Origin: Thiobacillus sp.
GTDB lineage: Bacteria > Pseudomonadota > Gammaproteobacteria > Burkholderiales > Thiobacillaceae
NCBI GenBank assembly: GCA_016124745.1
Contig: WGNC01000010.1
Coordinates: 1 to 64,000, forward strand
Length of the DNA: 64,000 nt
Direction: 5' to 3'
This document shows, piece by piece, positions 34,490-43,921 of this stretch. A program made the position numbers and the translations under genes. A model generated the notes under the pieces. That model searched no databases, was not told where the DNA came from, and worked only from the letters and a program-made list of their open reading frames with translations. Position 1 is the stretch's first letter. Every line of letters starts with the position of its first letter.

Positions 34490-36031
34490 TCACATCTGCA
34501 ATTCCAGGTCACCCGGGCGCCAGCTCTGATTGAACCACGGCTCCAGCGGCCCATACAGCCGCAGAAGGACGTTGAAGCCCTTGCCCGACATGGTCTGCAC
34601 CCAGTTAGCTTCGTTGCCGGGCGGCGCCTTCGGCCCGAACCAGATGGTCGCGCCACCGTCCGCGTTCTTCTTCAGCCCGGGAACGTTGCTGTCCATCCCG
34701 GCCGATTTCTGATCGGTCGGCAGCAGCGAGCGCGTCTGGTTGTCGTAGACGGTAAAGGCCCAGAAGTTGTTCACCGGAATCGGCCCCGGCAGGGTCACCT
34801 TGTAGGTGCGGCCGCCATCGAGGTAGTTCCCGGCCGCATCGCGAAAGACGCCCGCATAGGCGGAGCCGGTGCCCGGCTTCGCTTCGCTCATCGCCGGCGT
34901 GATGCCCGTCGCGTAATAGAAGAACATCGCCTCGGCGTCGAGCAGCCGCTCCGCGCCCGAGAGGAACTCGTAGCTGCCTCCCACGAAAGGCGTGAGCCAT
35001 TGCCGGTCGCCGAAGATCCGGGTGTGCGGGTCGCGCGACGCAAACAGGTTCGAGCGGGCGTAGGCATTGGCCACCGCGACCGCTTCCGTCAGCGTCTTCT
35101 TCATGCGCGCGTCCGGCGCGAACGGCTGGCCCTTGCGGATGCCGATGGCCGCGTACAACCCAACGGTGTCCGGGTCCACCCAGTCGGCGGGCTCATTCTG
35201 CACCACCGCGTTCAGTTCCTCGTAGAAGCTGAAGTCGTTGGCGCTGATGGTGTTGAACGTCACGCCCGACAGGTTGACGAAGCTCGTCGCCGGGGGGGTG
35301 GCCGCCTGAGACAGCGGGAATACCGCGGCCTTCGTTTTGACACTGGCCGTCGCCGCCGCGAGATCGCCCTTCTCTACGAATACGCGATAGAAGACGACGA
35401 GCCGGTTGGTACGCGGCTTCGCGACGTGAAAGCCCATCGTGGGCAGGGTTCCCTGGTAACCCGGCGGCACGAACAGATAGTCCCCGCCTGCGCCCTTGTC
35501 GGGCCCGGTCAGGCCGACGTCGGTGACCCAGCGGAAGTCGGCGTCGTCGACCGGGCCGAGCACGCGCGGCGGCACGCGCACGACCACGGGCCCGTCCTTC
35601 AGGTTGACGCACATCAGCACGTAGACGGTGGTGGTGTTGGGCGTCAGGAACAGCGAGCGGGCGTCCATCAACTGTTCGGTGATGCCGATGCCCTGGTTGG
35701 ACTTGACCCCTGCCTCCTCCAGGCCGCGACAGGCCGCATACACCGAAGTGGCCGACATGCCTTTGACGAAGGCATCGATGCCGCGCGTGAAGTCGATCTG
35801 GTCGTAGGCGAGCTGGACCGTCGCCGGATCGGGCGCGCCGTCCCTGAAGCGCAGCGTGCCGATACGCGTCGATACCGAATCGGGTGTGGTGATCTTTGCT
35901 GGCACGTCAGGCGCGTACTTCGGCGCAGCGACGGGCACATCGCCGGGCGTCTGCGCGCCACTTGCAGCTGACGCGATCGCGATCATCGCGGCGAATGTGA
36001 TGTGGAGGAGACGTCGTTGATGGGCTGTCAT
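34490..36031 (-). CDS. DUF1254/DUF1214 exported protein
   Basis: 513 residues with a signal peptide (HITFAAMIAIASAASGAQ), an N-terminal DUF1254 domain (RFRDGAPDPATVQLAYDQIDFTRG) and a C-terminal DUF1214 domain (VNNFWAFTVYDNQTRS, GPKAPPGNEANWVQT). These large periplasmic proteins are spread through environmental bacteria, often in several copies; no activity is established. It stands alone between two intergenic gaps with no operon partners, a setting compatible with horizontal transfer. Confidence 0.85.
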   Translation of the reverse strand: MTAHQRRLLHITFAAMIAIASAASGAQTPGDVPVAAPKYAPDVPAKITTPDSVSTRIGTLRFRDGAPDPATVQLAYDQIDFTRGIDAFVKGMSATSVYAACRGLEEAGVKSNQGIGITEQLMDARSLFLTPNTTTVYVLMCVNLKDGPVVVRVPPRVLGPVDDADFRWVTDVGLTGPDKGAGGDYLFVPPGYQGTLPTMGFHVAKPRTNRLVVFYRVFVEKGDLAAATASVKTKAAVFPLSQAATPPATSFVNLSGVTFNTISANDFSFYEELNAVVQNEPADWVDPDTVGLYAAIGIRKGQPFAPDARMKKTLTEAVAVANAYARSNLFASRDPHTRIFGDRQWLTPFVGGSYEFLSGAERLLDAEAMFFYYATGITPAMSEAKPGTGSAYAGVFRDAAGNYLDGGRTYKVTLPGPIPVNNFWAFTVYDNQTRSLLPTDQKSAGMDSNVPGLKKNADGGATIWFGPKAPPGNEANWVQTMSGKGFNVLLRLYGPLEPWFNQSWRPGDLELQM

Positions 36032-36392
36032 GGATCCTTCCTTCCGTCAGCAGGTTGATGGGAGTTGGCATGATGGATGCGGCCCGGCAATTGGTCAATA
36101 GACCCATGGGGGCCAGAAATTTTCTATTTATAGACAGGCCATTTGTGCCGCCAAGTCATTGTTTACATGCCGGTAGCGGCTCCCCGGGTTTCGATTTTCA
36201 GCAATGAAATGTGGCGACCGACGAAGCGTTGATGCAGGCGGACATTCAGTGTCTGCTTCGTCCGCGCCACATGACCGGTGAAATTCTCCGCCTGCGTAGC
36301 GTGACAAAGCAGCGACGGTCAATGGGTGCTACTCGGCCACATGGGCCGGGCCTGCCCGTTGAGCGTCACACACTGTGTGCGGATGCTCAGGA
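36032..36392. other. Intergenic region between DUF1254 gene and glcF
   Basis: 361 bases with no supportable gene. The part near 36100-36160 is AT-rich and probably holds the DUF1254 promoter. A CACACTGTGTG palindrome near 36370 and GCGGAC...GTCCGC arms near 36238-36268 are visible, but neither fits a known site or a terminator for glcF. Confidence 0.4.
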
Positions 36393-37622
36393 TCAGGACG
36401 TCGACAAAGCGGTGTCCAGCAGCTCGACCCAGTGCCGGACGGGAATCGGGCTGCCGGATTGCAGGTGGGCAAGACAGCCGATGTTGGCGGTGGCGATCAG
36501 TTCGGGCCTGCCAGCCTGCAGGTGGCCGAGCTTGCGTGCCTTGAGCTGGCTGGCCAGCGCGGGTTGCAGGATCGAATAGGTGCCGGCCGAGCCGCAGCAC
36601 AGGTGCTTTTCTGCGACCGGCGTAAGCTCGAAGCCGGCATCGGTGAGCAGGGCCTCGACACCGCCGCTGAGCTTCTGGCCGTGCTGCAGCGTGCACGGCG
36701 GGTGATAGGCGATGCGCTTCGGCGCCGCATGCGCGGCCAGCGCGCTCAGAGCCTCGCGTTCGGTGATCAGCACTTCCGAAATATCCTTCGCCGCAGCGGA
36801 GATGCGCGCAGCCTTTTCCGCATACGCGGAATTGTTGCGCAGCAGCCAGCCGTAATCCTTCACCATGACGCCGCAGCCCGAGGCCGTCATCACGATCGCT
36901 TCCATGCCGGCATCGAGATGCGGGATCCAGGCGTCGATATTGCGGCGTGCGGCGGCGAGACCTGCGTCGCTGTCGTTGAGGTGGTGCGGCAGCGCGCCGC
37001 AGCAGCCGGCTTCATTCGCCGTGATCAGCGAGATGCCGATATGGTCGAGAACGCGCGCGGTAGCGGCGTTGATGTTGGGCTTGAGGCCGGGCTGCACGCA
37101 GCCCTGCAGCACCAGCATGCGGCGGGTATGGCGAGACGCCGGCCAGTCGCCCGCGGCTTCGGCGGCCGGAATGCTTGTTTTCAGGGAGGCGGGCATCAGG
37201 CTGCGCACGCTCTGGCCGAGCTTCAGCGCCGTATTGAACAGCAGCGGCGTGCCGAGACCGGCTTTGAGTGCGGTGCGTGTTGCGGTTTCACTCACGCTGC
37301 GCCCGACTTTTTCCTCGACGACGTGGCGCCCGATGTCGAGCAGCTTGCCGTATTCCACGCCCGACGGGCAGGTGGTTTCGCAGTTGCGGCAGGTCAGGCA
37401 GCGGTCGAGGTGCAGCTGGGTCTTAGCGGTGGGGGTCGCGCCTTCGAGCACCTGCTTCATGAGATAGATGCGGCCGCGCGGCGAATCGAGTTCGTCGCCG
37501 AGCAGCTGATAGGTGGGACAGGTGGCCAGGCAAAACCCGCAATGCACGCAGCTGCGCAGGATGCGCTCGGCGGCGTCGCCATCGGGGGTGTTGCGGAAGG
37601 AGTCGGCGAGATGGGTCTGCAT
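36393..37622 (-). CDS. glcF: Glycolate oxidase iron-sulfur subunit GlcF
   Basis: 409 residues from MQTHLADSFRN. Two ferredoxin-type clusters (CVHCGFCLATCP near residue 25 and CLTCRNCETTCP near 78) and two CCG domains (EAGCCGAL, HLCCGSAG) match GlcF. It passes electrons from the GlcD/GlcE flavins to the respiratory chain. The start lies 1 base after the glcE stop. Confidence 0.95.
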   Translation of the reverse strand: MQTHLADSFRNTPDGDAAERILRSCVHCGFCLATCPTYQLLGDELDSPRGRIYLMKQVLEGATPTAKTQLHLDRCLTCRNCETTCPSGVEYGKLLDIGRHVVEEKVGRSVSETATRTALKAGLGTPLLFNTALKLGQSVRSLMPASLKTSIPAAEAAGDWPASRHTRRMLVLQGCVQPGLKPNINAATARVLDHIGISLITANEAGCCGALPHHLNDSDAGLAAARRNIDAWIPHLDAGMEAIVMTASGCGVMVKDYGWLLRNNSAYAEKAARISAAAKDISEVLITEREALSALAAHAAPKRIAYHPPCTLQHGQKLSGGVEALLTDAGFELTPVAEKHLCCGSAGTYSILQPALASQLKARKLGHLQAGRPELIATANIGCLAHLQSGSPIPVRHWVELLDTALSTS

Positions 37623-37623
37623 G

Positions 37624-38805
37624 TCAGAAATCCGGATACAGCCGGCCCCGATTGAGGATGCCGCCGGGGTCGAAGCGCTGCTTGAGATTGCGGTGCAGGA
37701 CCGACAGCGGCGGCGAGAGCGGCGTGAATGCACCGTCGACCGGTGCCGTGCCGCGGAACAGGGTGGCGTGGCCACCAGCGGTTTTCGCCACCTTGCGCAG
37801 CGTGTCGGCGGCTGCGTCGGAGATCAGCCAGCGCACGGCGCCGCCCCATTCGATCCATTGCGCGTCGCCCAGATGCAGTGGCGGCGCGGTCGGTTTCACC
37901 GACAGTCGCCACAGGCCCTGATTCGAATCCGGCGCGCGCTTGTCGAAAAACGGCGTGGTCTGGTCGCGCAGGCGCTGCCAGAAGGCGGCGGCGTCCTTCA
38001 GGGTTTCGCCACCGAGCCTGGCCTGCGCGGCCTGCACCGCGGAGGCCGCGCCCGACAGCCGCAGCGTCAGCAGGCCGGCGTGCCACGACGTAGCCGACAG
38101 CGGCAGCGGCTGTCCAGCCCACTGATTCATCTTCAGGATGGCGGCGGGTTCGTCGAGTTCGAATTGCAGCGTGGTTTCAGTCGCCGGCTTCGGCAGCACC
38201 TTGAGCGAGACTTCTGTGATGAGGCCGAGCGTGCCGAGCGCGCCGACCATCAGCCGCGACACGTCGTAGCCGGCGACGTTCTTGATCACCTGGCCGCCGA
38301 AGCGCAGTGGCTGGCCGCTGCCGTCGATGATGCGCACGCCGAGCACGAAGTCGCGCGCGGCGCCGGCGTAAGGTCGGCGCGGGCCGGACAGGCCGGCGGC
38401 GATGCTGCCGCCGAGCGTGGCATGGGTCGGTTTGGGCGTGACGTTCGCTCCCTCTCCCGCAAGTGGGAGATAAGCAGCGACTTGCCCGCTTGCGGGCTTA
38501 GTCGATTGCTTAGCAGTTCCATCAGGGTTGGGGAGAGGGCGCTCTCCGAAGTGGGGCGGCTCGAACGCCAGCATCTGACCCTGCTCGGCAAGCAGCGCTT
38601 CGATTTCGGCGAGCGGGGTGCCGGCGCGCGCGGTCAGCACCAGCTCCTTCGGCTGGTAGTCGACCACGCCCGTGAGCGTGCGCGTGGCGAGCACCTCGCC
38701 TTCGTCGGCGTTGCCGTAGAAGGTCTTGCTGCCGCCGCCCTGGATGACGAGCGGGGTGCCGCTCGCCTGCGCGGCCTGGATGCGGTCGATGAAGGCGTCC
38801 AGCAT
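37624..38805 (-). CDS. glcE: Glycolate oxidase FAD-binding subunit GlcE
   Basis: 393 residues, about 40 longer than usual for GlcE. The FAD-binding part (VIQGGGSKTFYG, GVVDYQPKELVLTARAGTPLAEIEALL) and ATLGGSIAAGLSGPRRPYAGAARDFVLG are conserved. Between EPPHFG and ATLGG, normally joined or nearly so, sit 41 extra residues translated from a repeat (38422-38544). The ATG shares one base with the glcD stop (TGATG). Forms the glycolate:acceptor oxidoreductase with GlcD and GlcF. Confidence 0.93.
   Translation of the reverse strand: MLDAFIDRIQAAQASGTPLVIQGGGSKTFYGNADEGEVLATRTLTGVVDYQPKELVLTARAGTPLAEIEALLAEQGQMLAFEPPHFGERPLPNPDGTAKQSTKPASGQVAAYLPLAGEGANVTPKPTHATLGGSIAAGLSGPRRPYAGAARDFVLGVRIIDGSGQPLRFGGQVIKNVAGYDVSRLMVGALGTLGLITEVSLKVLPKPATETTLQFELDEPAAILKMNQWAGQPLPLSATSWHAGLLTLRLSGAASAVQAAQARLGGETLKDAAAFWQRLRDQTTPFFDKRAPDSNQGLWRLSVKPTAPPLHLGDAQWIEWGGAVRWLISDAAADTLRKVAKTAGGHATLFRGTAPVDGAFTPLSPPLSVLHRNLKQRFDPGGILNRGRLYPDF
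38422..38544 (-). repeat. 123-bp palindromic repeat inserted in frame in glcE
   Basis: Exactly 41 codons, encoding ERPLPNPDGTAKQSTKPAS and the rest up to PTH. Contains TCCCGCAAGTGGGA and CCCGCTTGCGGG hairpins and ends GCTCCCTCTCCC / GGGGAGAGGGCG. These ends match the repeat at 15389-15462. It breaks a conserved FAD-binding loop but leaves the frame open. Confidence 0.8.
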
Positions 38806-40259
38806 CAGAACCTCGGCAACTCGGGATGCGGCAACTGGCCGCCGTGGACATGCATCGCGCCCCACTCGGCGCAGCGGTGCAGTTCGGGCACGGCCTTGCC
38901 GGGGTTGAGCAGCCTGTCGGGGTCGAACGCGGCCTTCACCTCGTGGAAGCGGGTCAGTTCCGGGGTGGCGAACTGCGTGCACATCTGCCTGATTTTCTCC
39001 AGTCCGACGCCGTGCTCGCCGGTGATGGTGCCGCCGACTTCGACGCACAGTTCCAGGATCCTGGCGCCGAATTCTTCGGCCTTGTGCAGGCCATCGGGCT
39101 GGTTGGCATCGAACAGGATCAGCGGATGCAGGTTGCCGTCGCCGGCGTGGAACACGTTGGCGACCGCGAGGCCGAATTCCGCGCTCATCTCGCCGATGCG
39201 TTTCAACACGTGCGGCAATTGCCCGCGCGGGATGGTGCCGTCCATGCAGTAATAGTCGGGGGCCAGCCGCCCGACCGCCGGAAACGCCGCCTTGCGCCCG
39301 GCCCAGAACTTGAGACGCTGTTCCTCGCTCTCGGCAGTGCGGATCTCGATGGCGCCGGAGGCTTCGAGCACCTTGCGCACGGTGAAGATGTCGGCCGAGA
39401 CTTCCTCGTTGACGCCGTCGACTTCGCACAGCAGCAGCGCTTCGCAGTCGAGCGGATAACCGGCGTGGACGAAAGCCTCGGCGGCCTGGATGGCGAGCCG
39501 GTCCATCATTTCCAGGCCGGCGGGAATGACGCCGGCGGCGATGATGTTGCCGACCGCGGCACCCGCCATCGCCACGTCGTTGAACGCCGCCAGCACCACC
39601 TGCGCGCGCTCGGGGCGCGGCAGCAGCTTGACCGTGACCTCGGTGATCACCGCCAGCATGCCTTCCGATCCGGTCAAGAGCGCGAGCAGATCGTAGCCGG
39701 GTGCGTCGAGCGATTCGCCGCCGATTTCGAGCAGCTGGCCATCGATGGTCCAGGCGCGCAGGCCGAGGATGTTGTGCACCGTGAGACCGTATTTCAGGCA
39801 GTGCACGCCGCCCGAGTTTTCCGCCACATTGCCGCCGATCGAGCAGGCGATCTGCGAGGATGGATCGGGCGCATAGTAGAGGCCGTGCGATGCGGCGGCT
39901 TCGGAAATGGCCTGGTTGCGCACGCCGGGTTCGACTGTCGCGGTACGCGCCAGCGGGTCGATGGCCTTGATGCGGTTGAGCTTGGCCAGCACCAGCAGCA
40001 CCGCACCGTCGACCGGCAGGGCACCGGCGGAGAGGCCGGTGCCGGCGCCGCGCGCCACCACGGCCACCTTGTGCTGATGGCACAGCTGCAGGATCGCCGC
40101 CACCTGCGCCTCGTTCTCCGGCAGCGCCACGACGTCGGGCGTGTTGCGGTAGGCCGCCAGGCCGTCGCTCTCGAACGGCAACAGGTCCTCGCGTTCGTTG
40201 AGCACGCAGTGCGGCGGCAACAGGCGACGCAATTGGGAGAGGAAGGCGGGGCTGAGCAT
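38805..40259 (-). CDS. glcD: Glycolate oxidase subunit GlcD
   Basis: 484-residue flavoprotein of the FAD-linked oxidase family. VVARGAGTGLSAGALP binds the FAD pyrophosphate, IACSIGGNVAENSGG follows, and the C-terminal domain ends with GEHGVGLEKI. Oxidises glycolate (or D-lactate in relatives) to glyoxylate at the membrane with GlcE/GlcF. Glycolate is the product of RuBisCO oxygenation after dephosphorylation, so the gene fits an autotroph. Confidence 0.95.
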   Translation of the reverse strand: MLSPAFLSQLRRLLPPHCVLNEREDLLPFESDGLAAYRNTPDVVALPENEAQVAAILQLCHQHKVAVVARGAGTGLSAGALPVDGAVLLVLAKLNRIKAIDPLARTATVEPGVRNQAISEAAASHGLYYAPDPSSQIACSIGGNVAENSGGVHCLKYGLTVHNILGLRAWTIDGQLLEIGGESLDAPGYDLLALLTGSEGMLAVITEVTVKLLPRPERAQVVLAAFNDVAMAGAAVGNIIAAGVIPAGLEMMDRLAIQAAEAFVHAGYPLDCEALLLCEVDGVNEEVSADIFTVRKVLEASGAIEIRTAESEEQRLKFWAGRKAAFPAVGRLAPDYYCMDGTIPRGQLPHVLKRIGEMSAEFGLAVANVFHAGDGNLHPLILFDANQPDGLHKAEEFGARILELCVEVGGTITGEHGVGLEKIRQMCTQFATPELTRFHEVKAAFDPDRLLNPGKAVPELHRCAEWGAMHVHGGQLPHPELPRF

Positions 40260-40275
40260 GGCGTCGGGTGAAGGT

Positions 40276-41610
40276 TCAGGCCGCCAGTTTAGCCGGCCTC
40301 GTTTGCGCGTGCGAGGGCGCGAGGCGCCGGTAGGCTTCCGCCAGCGCGCCGTCGCCGCCGACGTTGCCGGGGAAGATCACCACTGGTATCTGCGGCAGGC
40401 GGTGTTCCGCAGGCGTCTGCACCACGGTGACGCCGGGCAGGATCTGCCCCAGCACGCGCGACGCGGTCAGCGCCAATCCTGTCGACAGCACGTCGTTGGA
40501 GGTGATGCCGCCCTTGCTGACGAGAAAGCCCAGCGTCGTCGGCAATCGCCGCACAACGTCCATCAGCGTGCCCGACACGATGTCGCCGAAGGCCAGGCGC
40601 TCGGCCACGCTGGCGAACTGCAATTCGGCACGGCTGGTAAACACCACCGGGGTGAGGCCGCTCGCATGGGCGTGGGCGATACTCGCCGTCAGTTCGTCGA
40701 CCAGCGCGGCGCGCTCTGCCGGCAGGCGTCCAACGTCGAGCGGCAGGCCGACCGTGCCGCGTTCCTTCAGCAGCGCCGACAATTGCGCGGTCGTCTTGGC
40801 GACGTGCGAGCCGACGATGACGGCCCCCGGTCGCTGCTCGCGCACCAGGGTCGAAAACGCGTTGGCGGGCACCGGCTGCGGCGGCAACTTCGCCAGTGCC
40901 GTCAACAGCGAGGCCGCGCTGCGGAAAAGCAGGCGCTTGCCGGCCGCTGCAGCCGCCAGCGCGGCATCGGCGAACAACTGGTAGTCGGCGGCCGTTTCGC
41001 CATCGACCACGCCGACCGCGTTGTCGTGCAGCGCGGCGAGCCAAGCGCCGGCCTTGCCACCGCGCAACTCGGCCAGCGACAGGCGTTGCACCGAATCGGA
41101 AGCGAGGCGGCCAGCTGTCTTTTCCGCTACGTAATCCGGCAAGAACGCGGTGCGGTAGCCGAACACCGAGTCGCGCGCGAATTCGGTGTCATGCGTCGGC
41201 ACCGGCTTGCCGTCGACCATCAGGTAATGCGTGCTGTCGCGCGTGATGCGCCCGCCCTCGAAGAATGCCGGCGTCAGGAGCGTCGCGTCGAACGGCCCGA
41301 GCACCGCGTCCATGACGTCGGTTTCCACTGGGTAATGGCCGCGCAGCGTCGAATCCGAGCGCGACACGAACAGCACCGGCCCGGCGTAATCGGTGAGTGC
41401 GGCCCTGAGGTTGACGCACACTTCGCGCGTCAGCTCGGTGGCGCGTGCCGCATCCATGCCGCGCGTGTTGGTGAGGATGAAGAACAGCGGTGCGGCGTCG
41501 GCCAGCGCCGTCTTCAGTGTGGCGACATCCCAGCGCGTCAGCAGCAGGCAGGAATGCACCGTCTGCGAGCCGGTGGGGTCGTCGTCGAGAACGATGATTT
41601 TCGGGTTCAT
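40276..41610 (-). CDS. DUF1537 four-carbon acid sugar kinase family protein
   Basis: 444 residues with the family N-terminal IIVLDDDPTGSQTVHS and RSDSTLRGHYP, and the C-terminal FLVSKGGITSNDVL nucleotide-binding part. Characterised members phosphorylate D-threonate, D-erythronate or 3-oxo-tetronate at O4. Here the neighbours are glycolate oxidase (downstream, 17 bases) and a TPP enzyme (upstream), not the usual dehydrogenase/aldolase partners, so the substrate is open. ATG start. Confidence 0.88.
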   Translation of the reverse strand: MNPKIIVLDDDPTGSQTVHSCLLLTRWDVATLKTALADAAPLFFILTNTRGMDAARATELTREVCVNLRAALTDYAGPVLFVSRSDSTLRGHYPVETDVMDAVLGPFDATLLTPAFFEGGRITRDSTHYLMVDGKPVPTHDTEFARDSVFGYRTAFLPDYVAEKTAGRLASDSVQRLSLAELRGGKAGAWLAALHDNAVGVVDGETAADYQLFADAALAAAAAGKRLLFRSAASLLTALAKLPPQPVPANAFSTLVREQRPGAVIVGSHVAKTTAQLSALLKERGTVGLPLDVGRLPAERAALVDELTASIAHAHASGLTPVVFTSRAELQFASVAERLAFGDIVSGTLMDVVRRLPTTLGFLVSKGGITSNDVLSTGLALTASRVLGQILPGVTVVQTPAEHRLPQIPVVIFPGNVGGDGALAEAYRRLAPSHAQTRPAKLAA

Positions 41611-41626
41611 GGTATTGCCTTGATTG

Positions 41627-41663
41627 ATCCGCGAATGCCCTTCGCGGGCATTCGCGGATTTTT
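41627..41663 (+). terminator. Strong hairpin in the spacer of the TPP-enzyme operon
   Basis: Perfect 14-base arms ATCCGCGAATGCCC and GGGCATTCGCGGAT around TTCGC, with a T tract on the plus side. Both flanking genes run on minus, where no T tract follows, so it is wrongly oriented for ending their transcript. It more likely stabilises or cuts the mRNA between the two genes. Confidence 0.55.
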
Positions 41664-41664
41664 G

Positions 41665-43905
41665 TTAAGCCGCTGCCTGCTGCAGCATCGCCAGCGCGCG
41701 TTCGTGCATCGCCTCCGCATTCATGCTGTTGAAGTCGAACAGCTGCTGCGGGTTGGCGGTGGTCTCGCCGCGCTTCCAGCAGAACACGTCGCGCTCGGCG
41801 GCCCGGCTGCGCAGCATCACCGGCTCGAGCGGCGCCGAGGGGCCGCCGCTGACGCCGATCAGCGCGTCGCCGTGGAACAGCGCCTTGAACGCGGCGTCAT
41901 CCATGAAGCGGCCGTCGGGTTCCGACACGCTGTTCCACAGCACGTCGCCCGGGCGGTACAGGCGGCGCGGGTTGACCACGGCGACGATGCGCGAGCCGAT
42001 GCCGGCGGCAGCCAGCTTGTCGGCAGCGGCGAACACCGGCTGCAGCGCCATGTCGCCGGTGACGGCGAACACCACGGTGCGCGATCCCGCTGCTTGATTT
42101 GAAGGCAATTCCCTCAGCACCATCGCGCCGTCGTCGATCGCCTGGCGGCTTTGCGCCATGGTGGTGTGGATTGGCAGCGGCGACTTCGAGGCGGTGATGA
42201 CGATGCCCTTGTTGTGCTGCTTGAGCGCCCAGTCGTAACTCGCCTGGATCATGTTTGCGTCGACCGGGAACAGCGGGTAGACGTTGCCGTTGCGCATCAT
42301 CGCGGCGAAGTAGCTCTCGATCTCGGGGCGCTGGTGGGTCCAGCCGTTGCGGCCCTGCTCGAGCGCGCCGGCGGTGAACAGGCACACCGTGGCAGGCGTC
42401 GGGCGACGCAGCTCGGCCATCGCCTGGGTCACCGTCTGCCAGATCGGCAGGCCGTTGATGGCGAAGGATTCGTAGCTCGCCCACAGGCTACGGCCGCCGA
42501 ACAGCGCGACGCCCACCGCGAGGCCGGCACAGGCGTCCTCGTTGAGCGGCTCGTAGACCTGTCCGGACGGGCCCTGGAAGTAGAGTTCGTCCGCGGTCGG
42601 ATGGCGGATCGTCAGCGCCTTGTTGATGTTGGCCATGGCCGAGGCCTCGTTGCCGTCGGCGTTGGTGACGACGAACATCGGGTCGCGCTTGCCCACTTCG
42701 CCGACCACGTGGCCGAAGGCGGTGGTGGGGATGTGGTTTTCGCCGACCGCGAATTCGGTCAGCGGCAGGCCGTCGAGGCTGGGCAGGTCGCGCACGCCTT
42801 CGGTCACCGCCACGCGCGCAGCCGGGCCGCCGCCGGCATGGCGGAAGTTCTCGCGCGTGATTTTCCAGGCCTGGATCGGCAGCGCGCGGCGCTGCAGGCC
42901 GCCCTTGACGTCGTCGGAATCGAGCGTGTGGTGCGCATAGAGATTGTGCGACTTGGCGCCGGTGGCGTGCACGCCGGCGCCTTTGAGTTGCTTGATGATG
43001 AGACAGGCGCGGCGGCCGTTCAGCGCGCTCTTCGCAGCGGCATCGGCAGCCTTGAGCACGGCGCCGGTGAAGGCCATGCGCGCGGCGAAGCCGAACGTGG
43101 TGCTGTCGGTATACACCGGCGCATCGGGCGTTTCGGCAAACTCGCGGGCATCGATCAGGTGTACCTCCTCGAAGCCGTGCGCGCGCCAGTAGTCGGTCAT
43201 GCGCGTGTTGTCCCACAGCGAGACCATGCTGTGGTGTTCCTGCGAATAGCCGTTCCACACCAGCACCGGCAGGTAGTTGGTGATGTCGGGATACGCGGTG
43301 GCGAAGTGCTGGAACGCGCTCATGATGTAGGGTTCGCCGAGGCCGCCGTCGCCGATGGTGACGGGGAACAGCTTGTCGCGGTTCAGGTAGGCGCCGGCCA
43401 TCGCGAAGTGTTGCCCCTGTCCGAGCGGGCCGGCGGGTGCCAGCAGGCCGGGGATCGCGCCCGACAGGTGCCCCAAAAGACCGTGGCGCTCGCGGAAGCG
43501 TGTGCGCATGTCGGCAACGGTATGGATGTCCATGTCCTCAAGCGAGGTGTCGAGGAACATCGCCGAATAGAAGCCGGGCGCATGATGCCCGACCTCGGTC
43601 ACCATGTTGCGGTGGCCCAGCAGGTGCAGCGCGGCGACCGCGTCGGCGCTCGAGGCGAAGCCGCCGGGGTGGCCGGAAGACTTGCTGCCGGTGACCTGCA
43701 GCGTCAGGTAGCGCAGCGCGTCGGCCGCCAGCAGGGTCTGGTAGATCGCGGCTTCGCGGGTCGCGTCCGGCAATGCGGGCTGGTTCGGGCCCAGCAGCGG
43801 CGCAGCGCCGAGGCGGTCGATTTCCGGGTAGCTGTCGGCGAAATACTGGATGCCTTCGCAGAATGCGGGGAGGTTTTCGGGGGTGGATTGCATCAGGGCG
43901 CTCAT
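41665..43905 (-). CDS. Transketolase/phosphoketolase-superfamily TPP enzyme
   Basis: 746 residues from MSALMQSTPENLP; AAAGGAACCGCG precedes this ATG, and the operator upstream excludes the longer reading. TPP features: SGHPGG, GHHAPGFYSAMFL, PAGPLGQGQ, and IGDGGLGEPY with VLVWNGYSQ about 30 residues on (the GDG-N diphosphate motif). SLWASYESFAINGLPIWQ and VFAVTGDM recall phosphoketolase C-terminal parts, but the protein is neither a standard transketolase nor a standard XFP. It probably cleaves or transfers a two-carbon unit. First gene of an operon with the DUF1537 kinase and glcDEF. Confidence 0.8.
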   Translation of the reverse strand: MSALMQSTPENLPAFCEGIQYFADSYPEIDRLGAAPLLGPNQPALPDATREAAIYQTLLAADALRYLTLQVTGSKSSGHPGGFASSADAVAALHLLGHRNMVTEVGHHAPGFYSAMFLDTSLEDMDIHTVADMRTRFRERHGLLGHLSGAIPGLLAPAGPLGQGQHFAMAGAYLNRDKLFPVTIGDGGLGEPYIMSAFQHFATAYPDITNYLPVLVWNGYSQEHHSMVSLWDNTRMTDYWRAHGFEEVHLIDAREFAETPDAPVYTDSTTFGFAARMAFTGAVLKAADAAAKSALNGRRACLIIKQLKGAGVHATGAKSHNLYAHHTLDSDDVKGGLQRRALPIQAWKITRENFRHAGGGPAARVAVTEGVRDLPSLDGLPLTEFAVGENHIPTTAFGHVVGEVGKRDPMFVVTNADGNEASAMANINKALTIRHPTADELYFQGPSGQVYEPLNEDACAGLAVGVALFGGRSLWASYESFAINGLPIWQTVTQAMAELRRPTPATVCLFTAGALEQGRNGWTHQRPEIESYFAAMMRNGNVYPLFPVDANMIQASYDWALKQHNKGIVITASKSPLPIHTTMAQSRQAIDDGAMVLRELPSNQAAGSRTVVFAVTGDMALQPVFAAADKLAAAGIGSRIVAVVNPRRLYRPGDVLWNSVSEPDGRFMDDAAFKALFHGDALIGVSGGPSAPLEPVMLRSRAAERDVFCWKRGETTANPQQLFDFNSMNAEAMHERALAMLQQAAA

Positions 43906-43921
43906 CGCGGTTCCTTTCATA

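Noticed and set aside
36365-36380. CACACTGTGTG palindrome near glcF
   Set aside because: Short, isolated and at the 3' side of the operon, so not a likely operator.
38826-40271. Long plus-strand open frame opposite glcD
   Set aside because: Antisense shadow of a GC-rich gene; no ribosome site or family motif, while glcD is fully conserved. The same holds for long frames opposite addA, the TPP enzyme and the DUF1254 gene.
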